Below are positions 16,218 through 24,801 of a stretch of DNA of 64,000 nucleotides, in pieces (positions within the stretch are counted from its first letter, which is position 1; each line of letters begins with the position of its first letter). Source of the stretch: Roseovarius sp. (lineage in GTDB: Bacteria > Pseudomonadota > Alphaproteobacteria > Rhodobacterales > Rhodobacteraceae); assembly GCA_021775255.1 (NCBI GenBank), contig JAJFIA010000001.1, forward strand, positions 434,001 to 498,000, written 5' to 3'. Both the position numbers and the translations under genes were made by a program. The notes under the pieces were generated by a model. That model searched no databases. It had not been told where the DNA came from and saw only the letters and a program-made list of their open reading frames with translations.

Positions 16218-17000
16218 TCAAGCCGCCGCAACCGCCCGTTTGGCCATGACACCCACCAAATGCGCGCGATAATCGCCCGACCCGTGCAGATCGCTGATCA
16301 TGCCATCGCCCGAAAGGCTCAGCCCTTCCAGCGCCGCAGGGGAAAAATCCGCCGCCAGTGCCGCTTCGGCCTCGGCCCAGCGGAACACGCCGCCTTCCGA
16401 CGCGCCGGTCACTGCCACGCGCACATGATCGCCATATTGCGCCACAAAAACACCCACCAGGGCAAACCGTGAAGCGGGCTGATCAAATTTTGCATAAGCC
16501 GCTTTTTCCGGCACCACAAAATCCACCCTTGTGATGATCTCGCCTTCCCTGAGCGTGGTTGCGAACATCCCGTCAAAGAAATTGTCCGCCGCAATCTCGC
16601 GCAGATTGGTGCGGACAATCGCCTCGGATCCCAGCACCGCCGCCGGGTAATCCGCCGAAGGGTCATTATTGGCCAGTGAGCCGCCAATGGTGCCGCGATT
16701 GCGCACCGCCGGATCGCCGATATTGCCCGCAAGGGCCGCCAGCGCCGGATAGGCCCCGGCACCTGCTGCCACATCGGCATGGGTCGTGCCGCCCCCAATG
16801 CTCAGATCATTGCCACTGGCGTTGATCCCCTGCATCTCGGCAATGCCGCCAAGGCAAACCAGCGTCGCGGGCTGATCCAGCCGCTGCTTCAGTGATGGGA
16901 TCAGGGTTTGCCCGCCGCCCAGCGCCTGCGCGCCTTCAGCGTTCAGGGCCTTGGCCGCGGCAACAATGCTTGCGGGGCGTTCTATATCAAATTCATACAT
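16218..17000 (-). CDS. CoxM-like FAD-binding subunit of a molybdenum hydroxylase
   Basis: The 260-residue flavoprotein subunit carries electrons between the 2Fe-2S subunit and the acceptor. Its FAD motifs are [16 protein letters not shown] near residue 30 and [20 protein letters not shown] near residue 105, both characteristic of the medium subunits of xanthine dehydrogenase/CO dehydrogenase. It is the third gene in transcription order (small, large, medium) and starts 12 bases after the large-subunit gene. The substrate follows from the large subunit and is not known. Confidence 0.93.
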   Translation of the reverse strand: MYEFDIERPASIVAAAKALNAEGAQALGGGQTLIPSLKQRLDQPATLVCLGGIAEMQGINASGNDLSIGGGTTHADVAAGAGAYPALAALAGNIGDPAVRNRGTIGGSLANNDPSADYPAAVLGSEAIVRTNLREIAADNFFDGMFATTLREGEIITRVDFVVPEKAAYAKFDQPASRFALVGVFVAQYGDHVRVAVTGASEGGVFRWAEAEAALAADFSPAALEGLSLSGDGMISDLHGSGDYRAHLVGVMAKRAVAAA

Positions 17001-17012
17001 CTGTTTCTCTCC

Positions 17013-19379
17013 TCAACCCTGCTGCATCGCCTGCCACACCCGCGACGGCGACAAAGGCATATCAATATGCGTGACCTCATGCCCGCCGCGTTGCAGCGCA
17101 TCCACCACCGCATTCACCACCGACGGCGGCGAACCAATGGCCCCGGCCTCACCACAGCCCTTCACCCCCAGCGGGTTGTGGGTGCAGGGCGTCGCGCAGG
17201 AATGATCCACCTTGTAGAACGGCACATCATCGGCGCGCGGCATGGCGTAATCCATGTATGAGCCGGTCAGAAGCTGACCATCGTCATCATAGACACAGCC
17301 CTCCAGCAGCGCCTGACCAATGCCCTGCCCGATGCCGCCATGCACCTGCCCGGATACGATCATCGGATTGACCAGAGTGCCAAAATCATCCGTGGCGGTG
17401 AAACGCTCGATCGTGACCTTGCCGGTCTCGGGGTCAACCTCAACCTCGCAGGCATAGGCCCCGGCGGGATAGGTAAAGTTGGCCGGGTCGTAAAACGCGG
17501 TTTCCTCCAGCCCCGGTTCCAGCTCTTCCAGCGGATAATTATGCGGCACATAAGCCGCCAGCGTGACATCGCCCCAGGCCACCGACTTATCGGTGCCGGC
17601 CACGCTGAACTGGCCGTCCTTGAGCTCAATATCCGCGTCCGAGGCTTCCATCAGATGCGCCGCGATCTTCTTGGCCTTGTTGATCACCTTCTCGGCGGCA
17701 CGCACCATCGCGCTGCCGCCCACCGCCAATGAGCGCGAGCCATAGGTGCCCATGCCCATCGGCACTTTTGAGGTGTCACCATGGACGATCTCGATCATCG
17801 ATTCGTCAATGCCGATCATATCGGCAATCACCTGCGGAAAGGCCGTCTCATGGCCCTGGCCGTGGCTGTGGCTGCCGGTCATCACGGAAATGCCGCCGGT
17901 GGCATTGACCCGCACGGTGGCCGATTCGTACAAACCCGCACGCGCGCCCAACTGCCCCACAAGATGGCTCGGCGCGATGCCGCAGGCCTCGATATAGCAG
18001 TTGACGCCAAGCCCGCGCAGCAGGCCCTTCTTGGCGCTGGCCTTGCGGCGCTTCTCGAACCCGCCCATATCGGCGATCTCTTCGAGCTTGTCCATGGTGG
18101 CGACATAATCGCCGGTGTCATATTCCACCGCCACGGGCGTGGCATAGGGGAATTCGGTGATGAAGTTCTGCCGCCTGAGTTTGATCGGATCAACCCCCAG
18201 CTCGCGCGCGGCCTTGTCAATCACCCGCTCAAGCTGGAACGTGGCCTCGGGCCGCCCGGCACCGCGGTAAGCATCCACTGGAACGGTGTTGGTAAAGACC
18301 GCCTTGACATTCACATAAATCAGCGGGGTTTTGTAATTTCCCGCCATCAAAGTGCCATGCAGCCAGGTCGGAACCGACGGCGCGAATGTGCTTAAGTAAG
18401 CCCCCATATTGGCATGGGTATCGGTGCGCAGTGCGGTGAAATTATTGCTCTTGTCCAGCGCCAGTTCGATCTTTGTCACATGATCGCGGCCCTGGGCATC
18501 ACTGATGAACGCCTCGGAGCGCGAACAGGTCCATTTCACCGGGCGGTTGATGGCCTTGGCGGCAAAGGTGCAAAACGCCTCCTCCGCGTAATGGAATATT
18601 TTCGAGCCGAACCCGCCGCCCACATCCGGGGCCACGACCCGCAGTTTATGCTCGGGAATGCCCAGCACGAACGCCCCCATCAACAGCCGGATCACATGCG
18701 GATTCTGGCTGGTGGTGTAGAGCGTGTGCTCATCGGTGGCGCGGTGGTAATCGCCCACGGCCACGCGCGGCTCCATCGCATTGGCCACCAGCCGCTGATT
18801 GACCAGTTCAAGCGTGGTCACATGCGCCGCCTTGGCAAAGGCCGCCTCCACCGCCTCCTTGTTTTCTTCAACAAATCCCCAGTCAAAGCACAGGTTGCTG
18901 GTGAGATCGTCATGCACCTTGGGCGCGCCCTTGCTCAGGGCGGCCTTCATGTCGATCACTGCCGGCAGCTCATCAATGTCATATTCAATCGCCTCGGCAG
19001 CATCGCGCGCCTGCGCGTAAGTGTCGGCCACAACCGCGGCAATCGGATCGCCCACATGCCGCACCTTGCCCTGCGCCAGAACCGGATGCGCCGGCTCCTG
19101 CATGACCTCGCCAAAGCGGTCCGTCACCTGCCAGCCGCAGGGAAGGCCGCCAACTTCGGCAAAATCCGCGCCGGTAAAGATGCGCACAACGCCCGGCATG
19201 GCCTCGGCGGCGGCGGTATCCACGCCATTGAGCGTGCCATGCGCCACATCCGAGCGCAGAAAATGCACGTAGGCCTGACCTTTCACATTGATATCATCGG
19301 TATAATTCCCGGCCCCCGTGAGAAACCGCACGTCTTCGCGCCGCTTTGGGCTGGCGCCGATGCCATGATCTTTCGGCAT
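17013..19379 (-). CDS. Large molybdopterin subunit, form II CoxL-like (xanthine dehydrogenase family)
   Basis: The 788-residue subunit binds the molybdopterin-cytosine dinucleotide cofactor and holds the active site. It contains the signature AYRGAGR (within [12 protein letters not shown]), which marks form II proteins, instead of the AYxCSFR of true CO-oxidising CoxL. The catalytic Glu lies in [20 protein letters not shown] near the end. Form II enzymes are mostly of unknown substrate and several are not CO dehydrogenases. I set the start at 19379 (MPKDHGIG) because GGGAG lies about seven bases upstream; two other in-frame starts just upstream lack this spacing. It is second in the operon after the small subunit. 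Confidence 0.92.
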   Translation of the reverse strand: MPKDHGIGASPKRREDVRFLTGAGNYTDDINVKGQAYVHFLRSDVAHGTLNGVDTAAAEAMPGVVRIFTGADFAEVGGLPCGWQVTDRFGEVMQEPAHPVLAQGKVRHVGDPIAAVVADTYAQARDAAEAIEYDIDELPAVIDMKAALSKGAPKVHDDLTSNLCFDWGFVEENKEAVEAAFAKAAHVTTLELVNQRLVANAMEPRVAVGDYHRATDEHTLYTTSQNPHVIRLLMGAFVLGIPEHKLRVVAPDVGGGFGSKIFHYAEEAFCTFAAKAINRPVKWTCSRSEAFISDAQGRDHVTKIELALDKSNNFTALRTDTHANMGAYLSTFAPSVPTWLHGTLMAGNYKTPLIYVNVKAVFTNTVPVDAYRGAGRPEATFQLERVIDKAARELGVDPIKLRRQNFITEFPYATPVAVEYDTGDYVATMDKLEEIADMGGFEKRRKASAKKGLLRGLGVNCYIEACGIAPSHLVGQLGARAGLYESATVRVNATGGISVMTGSHSHGQGHETAFPQVIADMIGIDESMIEIVHGDTSKVPMGMGTYGSRSLAVGGSAMVRAAEKVINKAKKIAAHLMEASDADIELKDGQFSVAGTDKSVAWGDVTLAAYVPHNYPLEELEPGLEETAFYDPANFTYPAGAYACEVEVDPETGKVTIERFTATDDFGTLVNPMIVSGQVHGGIGQGIGQALLEGCVYDDDGQLLTGSYMDYAMPRADDVPFYKVDHSCATPCTHNPLGVKGCGEAGAIGSPPSVVNAVVDALQRGGHEVTHIDMPLSPSRVWQAMQQG

Positions 19380-19399
19380 GTTCATTCTCCCTTCATATG

Positions 19400-19451
19400 C
19401 GTGGGTTTCACCCACCCTACATTTTATCCCGTAGGGTGGGTGAAACCCACG
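19400..19451. repeat. GTAGGGTGGG-type palindrome between small- and large-subunit genes
   Basis: A perfect 21-bp inverted repeat (outer arm from 19400-19420, inner arm 19431-19451, loop 10 bases) contains GTAGGGTGGGTGAAACCCAC and its complement. The same sequence family occurs at 48815, 55875 and 56622. Here it sits inside an operon, between coxS-like and coxL-like genes, where it could trim or stabilise the mRNA. Confidence 0.85.
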
Positions 19452-19462
19452 TGCTTACAGGT

Positions 19463-19948
19463 TTATTCCGCAGCAATCCCTGATACATCCTGTCCGGATG
19501 CGGCCATGATCGCCCTGACGATATTGTGATAGCCGGTACAGCGGCAGATATTGCCCTCAAGATACGCCCGTATCTCGGCCTCGGATGGCTTTGGATTGGC
19601 CGCAAGCAAAGACGCCGCCGTCATCACCATCCCCGGCGTGCAAAATCCACATTGCAGCCCGTGGTAATCCTGAAACGCCTGCTGGATCGTGCCCAGCGTG
19701 CCGTCCTCGGCGGCCATGCCCTCGATCGTGATCACCTCGGCCCCGTCGGCCTCAACCGCGAACATGGTGCAGGATTTCACATCCCTGCCGTTCACATGGA
19801 CCACACAAGCCCCGCACTGGCTGGTATCACAGCCCACATGGGTGCCGGTGAGCCCCAGATTTTCGCGTAAGAATTCAACAAGTAGCGTACGGCCTTCAAC
19901 CTCGCCGGTTGCTACCTTGCCATTCACGGTCATGCTGACCTGTGACAT
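19463..19948 (-). CDS. CoxS-like 2Fe-2S subunit of a molybdenum hydroxylase
   Basis: This protein of about 161 residues carries two 2Fe-2S clusters. The N-terminal plant-ferredoxin-like cluster is [20 protein letters not shown] with the last Cys just after. The C-terminal cluster is CGFCTPGMV with [12 protein letters not shown]. Both are complete, so electron transfer from the molybdenum centre should work. ATG 19948 follows GGGAGGTGTCC; a GTG two codons upstream overlaps that site and was not used. It is the first gene of the operon, divergent from the transporter gene at 20141. Confidence 0.94.
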   Translation of the reverse strand: MSQVSMTVNGKVATGEVEGRTLLVEFLRENLGLTGTHVGCDTSQCGACVVHVNGRDVKSCTMFAVEADGAEVITIEGMAAEDGTLGTIQQAFQDYHGLQCGFCTPGMVMTAASLLAANPKPSEAEIRAYLEGNICRCTGYHNIVRAIMAASGQDVSGIAAE

Positions 19949-20140
19949 GGACACCTCCCAATTTCAGCTTTGTTATGCATCCAAGATAACCACGCAATCG
20001 GCCCGATGGGAAGGGTCATTTTGTCAGCTTGATGATATTCGTCAATCATGACAACATGTCGCAATCAGGCCAGACAGCGTGACAGGTGCCCGGCAATCAT
20101 GGCAGTCAATAACCTCAGATTCCGGATGTACCTGCCCAGA

Positions 20141-21055
20141 ATGACCAGCAATACAACCTCCCTCGCCCCCCCTGACCGCGATATGCGCGGGGTTTTACTG
20201 GTGTTTTTTGCCGGTGTGCTGTGGTCTACCGTCGGCCTTGGCATCCGCATGATCGAAGACGCGCAGGTCTGGCAAATCCTGTTTTACCGCTCGTTCAGCC
20301 TGAGCCTGTTGCTTTATGTGGTCATTCGTCTGCGCATCGGCGGCAGCCCGGTAAAGCTTGCCTTTGGCATGGGCCTGCCCGGCATCATCGGAGGCTTGTC
20401 ACTGGTCGCGGCCTATACCGGCGGGATTTATGCGGTGCAGACCACATCGGTGGCCAATGCCATGCTACTCTTTGCCAGCGCGCCCTTCATGGCCGCCATT
20501 CTGGGCCTTGTAATCCTGCGCGAACCGGTGCGCCATGCCACATGGATTGCCATTCTGGTGGCCTGCGCGGGCATTGGCGTCATGGTCTGGGGCAAATTCG
20601 GCGGTGCGGCGATGGCGGGCAATCTGGCGGCTTTGGGATCAGCTTTTGGCTTTGCGGTTTTCACCATTACGCTGAGATGGGGCAAATCCGGCGAGATGCT
20701 GCCGGTGGTGTTCCTGTCGGGGCTGTTTGCAATAGTGATCATGGGCGCGATCTGCCTGATGCTTGGCTTGCCCCTGATCCTATCGCCCCGTGACACCGGC
20801 ATCGCGCTCGGCATGGGGATATTTCAGGTGGGGGCCGGGCTTGTGCTTTATACGCTGGGCTCGAAAACCGTTCCCGCGGCCGAGCTCACACTGCTTTCAT
20901 TGGCCGAGGTTGTGCTCGGGCCGCTCTGGGTCTGGTTATTTATAGGCGAGGTAACCACCAGAAACACCCTGATCGGTGGCACAATCCTGCTGGCGGCCAT
21001 CATCGGCAACGCCGTATCGGGCGCACGGCGCAAGCCCCCGGTTTCACTGGTTTGA
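20141..21055 (+). CDS. DMT-superfamily transporter (EamA family)
   Basis: The protein has about ten membrane helices arranged as two EamA repeats, recognised by GVLLVFFAGVLWSTVGLGIR at the start and LTLLSLAEVVLGPLWVWLFI in the second half. The family exports or imports amino acids, sugars and other metabolites, and the substrate cannot be read from sequence. The start is uncertain: ATG 20141 (MTSNTTSLAPP) places the first helix normally, but no good ribosome-binding site precedes it. ATG 20099 has a weak AGGTG upstream and the frame is open back to 20048. It is divergent from the coxS-like gene. Confidence 0.85.
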   Translation: MTSNTTSLAPPDRDMRGVLLVFFAGVLWSTVGLGIRMIEDAQVWQILFYRSFSLSLLLYVVIRLRIGGSPVKLAFGMGLPGIIGGLSLVAAYTGGIYAVQTTSVANAMLLFASAPFMAAILGLVILREPVRHATWIAILVACAGIGVMVWGKFGGAAMAGNLAALGSAFGFAVFTITLRWGKSGEMLPVVFLSGLFAIVIMGAICLMLGLPLILSPRDTGIALGMGIFQVGAGLVLYTLGSKTVPAAELTLLSLAEVVLGPLWVWLFIGEVTTRNTLIGGTILLAAIIGNAVSGARRKPPVSLV

Positions 21056-21194
21056 TACCGGGGCCATTGCAGGAGTTTTCCTGTCGACGCCCGCAAAGAA
21101 CACGGATTTGATCCGCCTCAACGCCTGTAGGCCGCTTTTCAGGTTATACTTGTAGTGGCGGGCATGTGATCCGCCGCTATTTGGGAGAAATATA

Positions 21195-21470
21195 ATGCAA
21201 AATCAATCTCTTATATTGGTTACATTATTCAGTTTCAGCCTTGCCGCCTGCGAAATGACGGCGGAAGAAGAGCGTATGACCACCGGGGCTGTTATCGGCG
21301 GGGGGCTTGGTCTGGTCACGGCCAAAGTTCTTGGCGCGGATACCGACTGGGTTATCATATCAACATTGGCGGGGGCGGCTGTCGGCACATTGGTGGCGCG
21401 CAATACGGCAACCGGCCAATGCGCCTATTCCAACGGGGATGGCACATATTATCAGCGGCGATGCCGGTAA
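21195..21470 (+). CDS. Small glycine-zipper lipoprotein
   Basis: The 91-residue protein has a lipoprotein signal peptide with lipobox SLAAC at residues 16-20. A glycine-rich helical segment (GAVIGGGLGLVTAKVLGA and later LAGAAVGTLVA) resembles glycine-zipper outer-membrane proteins. A short C-terminal part holds two Cys (QCAYSNGDGTYYQRRC). GGGAG at 21183-21187 precedes ATG 21195. The function is unknown; an envelope-stress or structural role is typical of such proteins. Confidence 0.75.
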   Translation: MQNQSLILVTLFSFSLAACEMTAEEERMTTGAVIGGGLGLVTAKVLGADTDWVIISTLAGAAVGTLVARNTATGQCAYSNGDGTYYQRRCR

Positions 21471-21524
21471 ATACCTGAAGGTTTACCCCGCACCCTGCTC
21501 AAACCCGGGCAGGGGGCGGGCATA

Positions 21525-21992
21525 TCAGCCGCGCCCACGGTAAGGCGGCACGCCCTGATCGGGGATCCACATATCCTTGGGGCACGGGGCCGTCTGATAA
21601 AACACATCTATCGGAATGCCGCCGCGCGGATACCAATAGCCGCCGATGCGCAGCCATTGAGGCGCTAATAATTCCACCAGACGGCGGGCGATGGAGATGG
21701 TGCAATCTTCATGAAACGCGCCGTGATTGCGGAATGACCCCAGATATAATTTCAGGGATTTGCTTTCCACCAGCCATTTGCCCGGCACGTAATCTATCAC
21801 CAGATGGGCAAAATCCGGCTGGCCGGTCATCGGGCAAAGCGTGGTAAACTCCGGCGCGGTAAACCGCACGTTATAGGCCACATCGGCCTGCGGGTTCTGC
21901 ACCCGCTCCAACTCGGCCTGATCAGGGCTTTCCGGCAGCGCCGTGGCCCCGCCCAACTGCTTGAGATTGCTATAGATGTTTTCGTCAGCCAT
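21525..21992 (-). CDS. queF: NADPH-dependent 7-cyano-7-deazaguanine (preQ0) reductase
   Basis: The protein of about 155 residues is the short, unimodular QueF. It reduces the nitrile of preQ0 to preQ1, the last free-base step of queuosine synthesis. [20 protein letters not shown] holds the nucleophilic Cys and the Asp. [20 protein letters not shown] is the QueF motif with NADPH-binding residues. It is the last gene of the queC-queD-queE-queF row on the minus strand, 18 bases after queE, so it shares the riboswitch-controlled transcript. ATG 21992 is preferred to the TTG two codons upstream. Confidence 0.96.
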   Translation of the reverse strand: MADENIYSNLKQLGGATALPESPDQAELERVQNPQADVAYNVRFTAPEFTTLCPMTGQPDFAHLVIDYVPGKWLVESKSLKLYLGSFRNHGAFHEDCTISIARRLVELLAPQWLRIGGYWYPRGGIPIDVFYQTAPCPKDMWIPDQGVPPYRGRG

Positions 21993-22010
21993 GATCAAAT
22001 CCCTTCCGGT

Positions 22011-22736
22011 TCAAACCCCGCGTTTATTGCCCCAAAGCATCACATGCAACTGCGGCAGAACTTTTGCATCATACCATTTATCGCTGCAAACACGATCCAC
22101 CAGCCAGCGTATCCGATCATCCAGCCCCGCCTGATCCACCATCGCCGTATCATCGCCCGGTGGCGGCGGCGTGTGATTGCCCGGTTGCAAATAGACCGGC
22201 AGGTCGGGATGGCGCGCGGCGACACCCCGGGCATAGGCATAATCAATCGCGTCAAACACCACGATCTTCAGCATGGTTTCGGTATTGCGCCCGGCGGCCA
22301 CGCATTCAGACAATATGGCCCAATCGGTCTGCATCCCGCTTGACGGCGGCTTGGGGCTGAGCACCAGCATATCCAGCGCATTGAACCATGGCCGCATTAC
22401 CGACCCCTGGGTTTCCAATGCAAACCGATACCCTTTGGCATGGCCAAGCTCAATCAACGGCCCCAGCGGCTGAATTGCCGGGTTGCCGCCGGATAATGTG
22501 ACCATCAAAGGCACATTGCCCGATAATTCCTCAACCTTCGCCATGATCATTGCCGCATCCATCGCCGCCCATGTTTCGCGGAATTCGGCATCCACCGCGT
22601 GCAGGCTGTCGCACCACGCACAGCGGAAATCACACCCGCCGGTGCGGACGAAAACCGTGGGCAGACCGATGAGCGCGCCTTCGCCCTGAATGGTCGGGCC
22701 AAAGATTTCCGACACCCGGATATCTGCCGTTTTCAT
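22011..22736 (-). CDS. queE: 7-carboxy-7-deazaguanine synthase
   Basis: The 241-residue radical SAM enzyme rearranges 6-carboxytetrahydropterin to 7-carboxy-7-deazaguanine. [20 protein letters not shown] precedes the cluster motif CDFRCAWC (C-x3-C-x2-C), which binds the 4Fe-4S cluster. [14 protein letters not shown] is the SAM-binding glycine-rich strand. It overlaps queD by four bases (ATGA). Confidence 0.96.
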   Translation of the reverse strand: MKTADIRVSEIFGPTIQGEGALIGLPTVFVRTGGCDFRCAWCDSLHAVDAEFRETWAAMDAAMIMAKVEELSGNVPLMVTLSGGNPAIQPLGPLIELGHAKGYRFALETQGSVMRPWFNALDMLVLSPKPPSSGMQTDWAILSECVAAGRNTETMLKIVVFDAIDYAYARGVAARHPDLPVYLQPGNHTPPPPGDDTAMVDQAGLDDRIRWLVDRVCSDKWYDAKVLPQLHVMLWGNKRGV

Positions 22737-23089
22737 GGCCGGTATTCCGCCGATGTTTTTGGTGTCTCACTGACCCGCACAGCGCTGGTCTCGGCAAACC
22801 GCGCCTTGCACCAGTCATAAAAATGCTTTGCCAGACGCTCCGCCGTGACCTGATCATCGCCCAGCACATCGTTGAGGTGCCGGTGATCCAGATTTTCGTC
22901 AATATAGTGCTTCAGCGCGGCCAGATCATGATAATCGCGCACAAAACCCTGTGCATTCAGCGCCCTGGCTGCAAGCTCAACCTCCACTATATAATTATGC
23001 CCGTGCAGCCGGGCGCAGGGGTGATCCCCGGCCAGACCGATAAGCTGATGCGAGGCCGAGAAATGAAATTGCTTGGTGATCCGGTACAT
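22733..23089 (-). CDS. queD: 6-carboxytetrahydropterin synthase
   Basis: The 118-residue enzyme converts dihydroneopterin triphosphate to 6-carboxytetrahydropterin. [20 protein letters not shown] followed by GHNY supplies the three zinc-binding His and the catalytic Cys. [10 protein letters not shown] and SAVRVSETP complete the family pattern. It begins on the last base of the queC stop and overlaps queE, so the genes are translated together. Confidence 0.96.
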   Translation of the reverse strand: MYRITKQFHFSASHQLIGLAGDHPCARLHGHNYIVEVELAARALNAQGFVRDYHDLAALKHYIDENLDHRHLNDVLGDDQVTAERLAKHFYDWCKARFAETSAVRVSETPKTSAEYRP

Positions 23090-23790
23090 CAGCCTTCCCT
23101 CCCACCGGCGATGGCCTCATGCCAGAATGTATCATCGGCATAATCGGTGGGGTCTTTGATACCGGCCAGATCAAACGCCTCGCGCCGTTCAACACAGGTG
23201 CCGCAGCGGCCGCAATGCACCGCGCCACCTTTATAGCAAGACCATGTTTGCTCAAATGGCGTGCCGTTCCTGGCCCCGTCAACCACAATATCCGCCTTTG
23301 AGCCTTCGACATAAGGCACGTAAAGCGTGACATCGGCATAGCCCTCAAGCGCGTGGTTCTGCATCACCTGAAACGCATGAATGAATCCGGGGCGGCAATC
23401 GGGATAGATGAAATGATCACCGCCATGCACCGCCGCCGCCACCCGCTTCGCCCTGACCGCCACCGCCATGCCAAAAGCGATGCTCAGCATGATGGCATTG
23501 CGGTTGGGCACCACCGTGAGCTGCATCGAGGCTTCTTCGTAATGCCCATCCGGCACGTCGATATCATCGGTCAGCGCTGAGCCGCTAAGCCCTTCGCCAA
23601 TCGCCCGAATATCCAGCACTTTATGGGCCACGCCCAAACGCTGCGCACAAAGGGCGGCAAATTCCACCTCTTTCACATGACGCTGGCCATAATCGAAACT
23701 CAGCAGGCTCAACAACCGGCCCTCGCCCGCCACCCGGTGCGCCAATGACACCGAATCCAACCCGCCTGAGCAGATGACAATCGTATCCAT
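23089..23790 (-). CDS. queC: 7-cyano-7-deazaguanine synthase
   Basis: The 233-residue ATP-dependent enzyme makes preQ0 from 7-carboxy-7-deazaguanine and ammonia. The PP-loop SGGLDSVSLAHRV is at residue 8. The zinc site is CYKGGAVHCGRCGTC near residue 190. It is the first gene of the queuosine operon. Its ribosome-binding sequence AAGGA is the 3' end of a preQ1-I riboswitch, so translation is likely shut down when preQ1 is plentiful. Confidence 0.97.
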   Translation of the reverse strand: MDTIVICSGGLDSVSLAHRVAGEGRLLSLLSFDYGQRHVKEVEFAALCAQRLGVAHKVLDIRAIGEGLSGSALTDDIDVPDGHYEEASMQLTVVPNRNAIMLSIAFGMAVAVRAKRVAAAVHGGDHFIYPDCRPGFIHAFQVMQNHALEGYADVTLYVPYVEGSKADIVVDGARNGTPFEQTWSCYKGGAVHCGRCGTCVERREAFDLAGIKDPTDYADDTFWHEAIAGGREG

Positions 23791-23795
23791 ATTCT

Positions 23796-23829
23796 GGTCC
23801 TTGTTTTAAGCGGGTAGGCTGCGACCGCG
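23796..23829 (-). promoter_or_regulatory. preQ1-I riboswitch controlling queC translation
   Basis: Read on the minus strand the leader is GCGGTCGCAGCCTACCCGC, then TTAAAACAAGGACC, ending five bases before the queC ATG. It matches the known preQ1-I pattern of the Thermoanaerobacter tengcongensis type: a GCGG/CCGC stem, GGTCGCAG loop with the C that pairs with preQ1, an A-rich tail, and ACAAGGA. The tail AAGGA is also the Shine-Dalgarno sequence of queC, so ligand binding would hide it. The downstream genes make preQ1, which agrees with feedback control. Confidence 0.88.
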
Positions 23830-23839
23830 ATTGCCTGAT

Positions 23840-23958
23840 CTAAAGCGTTTCGTGAAAAACCTCAATCACGAGGTTTGGCGCGAAACGCCCGGACCCTATT
23901 GATGTTGTGGGCGCATCAAAATCAATTTGTGACTCAAGTTAATCCCGAAACGCTTTAG
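23840..23958. repeat. Dispersed double-hairpin element (CTAAAGCGTTTCG ends), copy 1
   Basis: The 119-base element is bounded by CTAAAGCGTTTCG and its exact inverse CGAAACGCTTTAG. The left half forms an inner hairpin (AAACCT / AGGTTT, flanked by GCGTTTCG / CGCGAAACGC). A second full copy is at 47167-47281 and a degenerate half at 7089-7130. It lies just upstream of the preQ1 riboswitch. Confidence 0.8.
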
Positions 23959-23997
23959 AATGTTCGGGCGCGTTTGGCAACCCGGGCGGACAAGCCG

Positions 23998-24801
23998 TTA
24001 CTGCGCAGTCCAGCCGCCATCAACCGGGATCGAGGTGCCGGTCACGTTATGGGCCACCGGATCACACAGCCACAAGGCCAATGCGCCGATCTCGGAAGGG
24101 TCCGAGGTGCGCAGGCTTGGCTGTTTTTCCGCCAGAAGCTCGGCAATGCCCGCATCGCGGTCGCCGCCATGGGCCTGGGCACGGGCCGCGATCTGCGGCT
24201 CGATGATGGCGGTCTCAGTCCAGCCGGGGCATATGCAATTCACCGTCACGCCGCCCCTGGCCTTGCTGCCGCTGGCGGCGTATTCCAATGCCGCCACCCG
24301 GCTGAGGCCAACCAAGCCAAATTTCGCCGCCACATAAGGCGCCTTTTCGCGGCTGGCCACCAGCCCGTGCACGCTGGCAATGTTGATCACCCGGCCGTAA
24401 CCGCGTTTCGCCATCCCCGGCAGCGCCGCGCGCATGGTGCAAAACGCCGCTGTCAGGTTGATCTGCAACACCTGCTGCCATTTCTCATAGGGCATATCAG
24501 CCAATGGCGCAGTGTGCTGAATGCCGGCATTATTGACCAGAATATCCGCCCCGCCCCATTCGGCCACGGCCACCATCATCGCCGCGGTCTGATCACCGTC
24601 GCGAAGATCACCATGGAAAAACTCGGCCTGCGGCGCGCCCTTGTCGCGCAAATCAGCACAAACCTCGCTGATCTGCTGATCCCCTGCCAGCCCGTGCACC
24701 GCGATGCGCGCCCCCGCCGCCGCCAATGAGCGGGCAACGGCCAGGCCAATGCCCTGCACCGAGCCGGTGATCAAAGCGGTTTTTCCTGATAAATCGGTCA
24801 T
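23998..24801 (-). CDS. 3-hydroxybutyrate dehydrogenase (SDR family)
   Basis: The 267-residue short-chain dehydrogenase has the cofactor motif ALITGSVQGIGLAVARSLAA, NNAGIQH, the catalytic Ser in INIASVHGLVAS, Y-x3-K in APYVAAKFGL, and the C-terminal TGTSIPVDGGWTAQ. The QHTAPLADMPYEKWQ segment and the long ending are typical of D-3-hydroxybutyrate dehydrogenases, which oxidise 3-hydroxybutyrate to acetoacetate in polyhydroxybutyrate use. Its start overlaps the end of the acyl-CoA ligase gene by four bases (ATGA at 24798-24801), so the ligase could activate the acetoacetate or 3-hydroxybutyrate. Start 24801 is chosen for this overlap and the conserved N-terminus. Confidence 0.88.
   Translation of the reverse strand: MTDLSGKTALITGSVQGIGLAVARSLAAAGARIAVHGLAGDQQISEVCADLRDKGAPQAEFFHGDLRDGDQTAAMMVAVAEWGGADILVNNAGIQHTAPLADMPYEKWQQVLQINLTAAFCTMRAALPGMAKRGYGRVINIASVHGLVASREKAPYVAAKFGLVGLSRVAALEYAASGSKARGGVTVNCICPGWTETAIIEPQIAARAQAHGGDRDAGIAELLAEKQPSLRTSDPSEIGALALWLCDPVAHNVTGTSIPVDGGWTAQ

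Noticed and set aside
17013..19379. Calling the large subunit a true aerobic CO dehydrogenase
   Set aside because: The active-site loop is AYRGAGR, diagnostic of form II, not the AYxCSFR of CO-oxidising enzymes.
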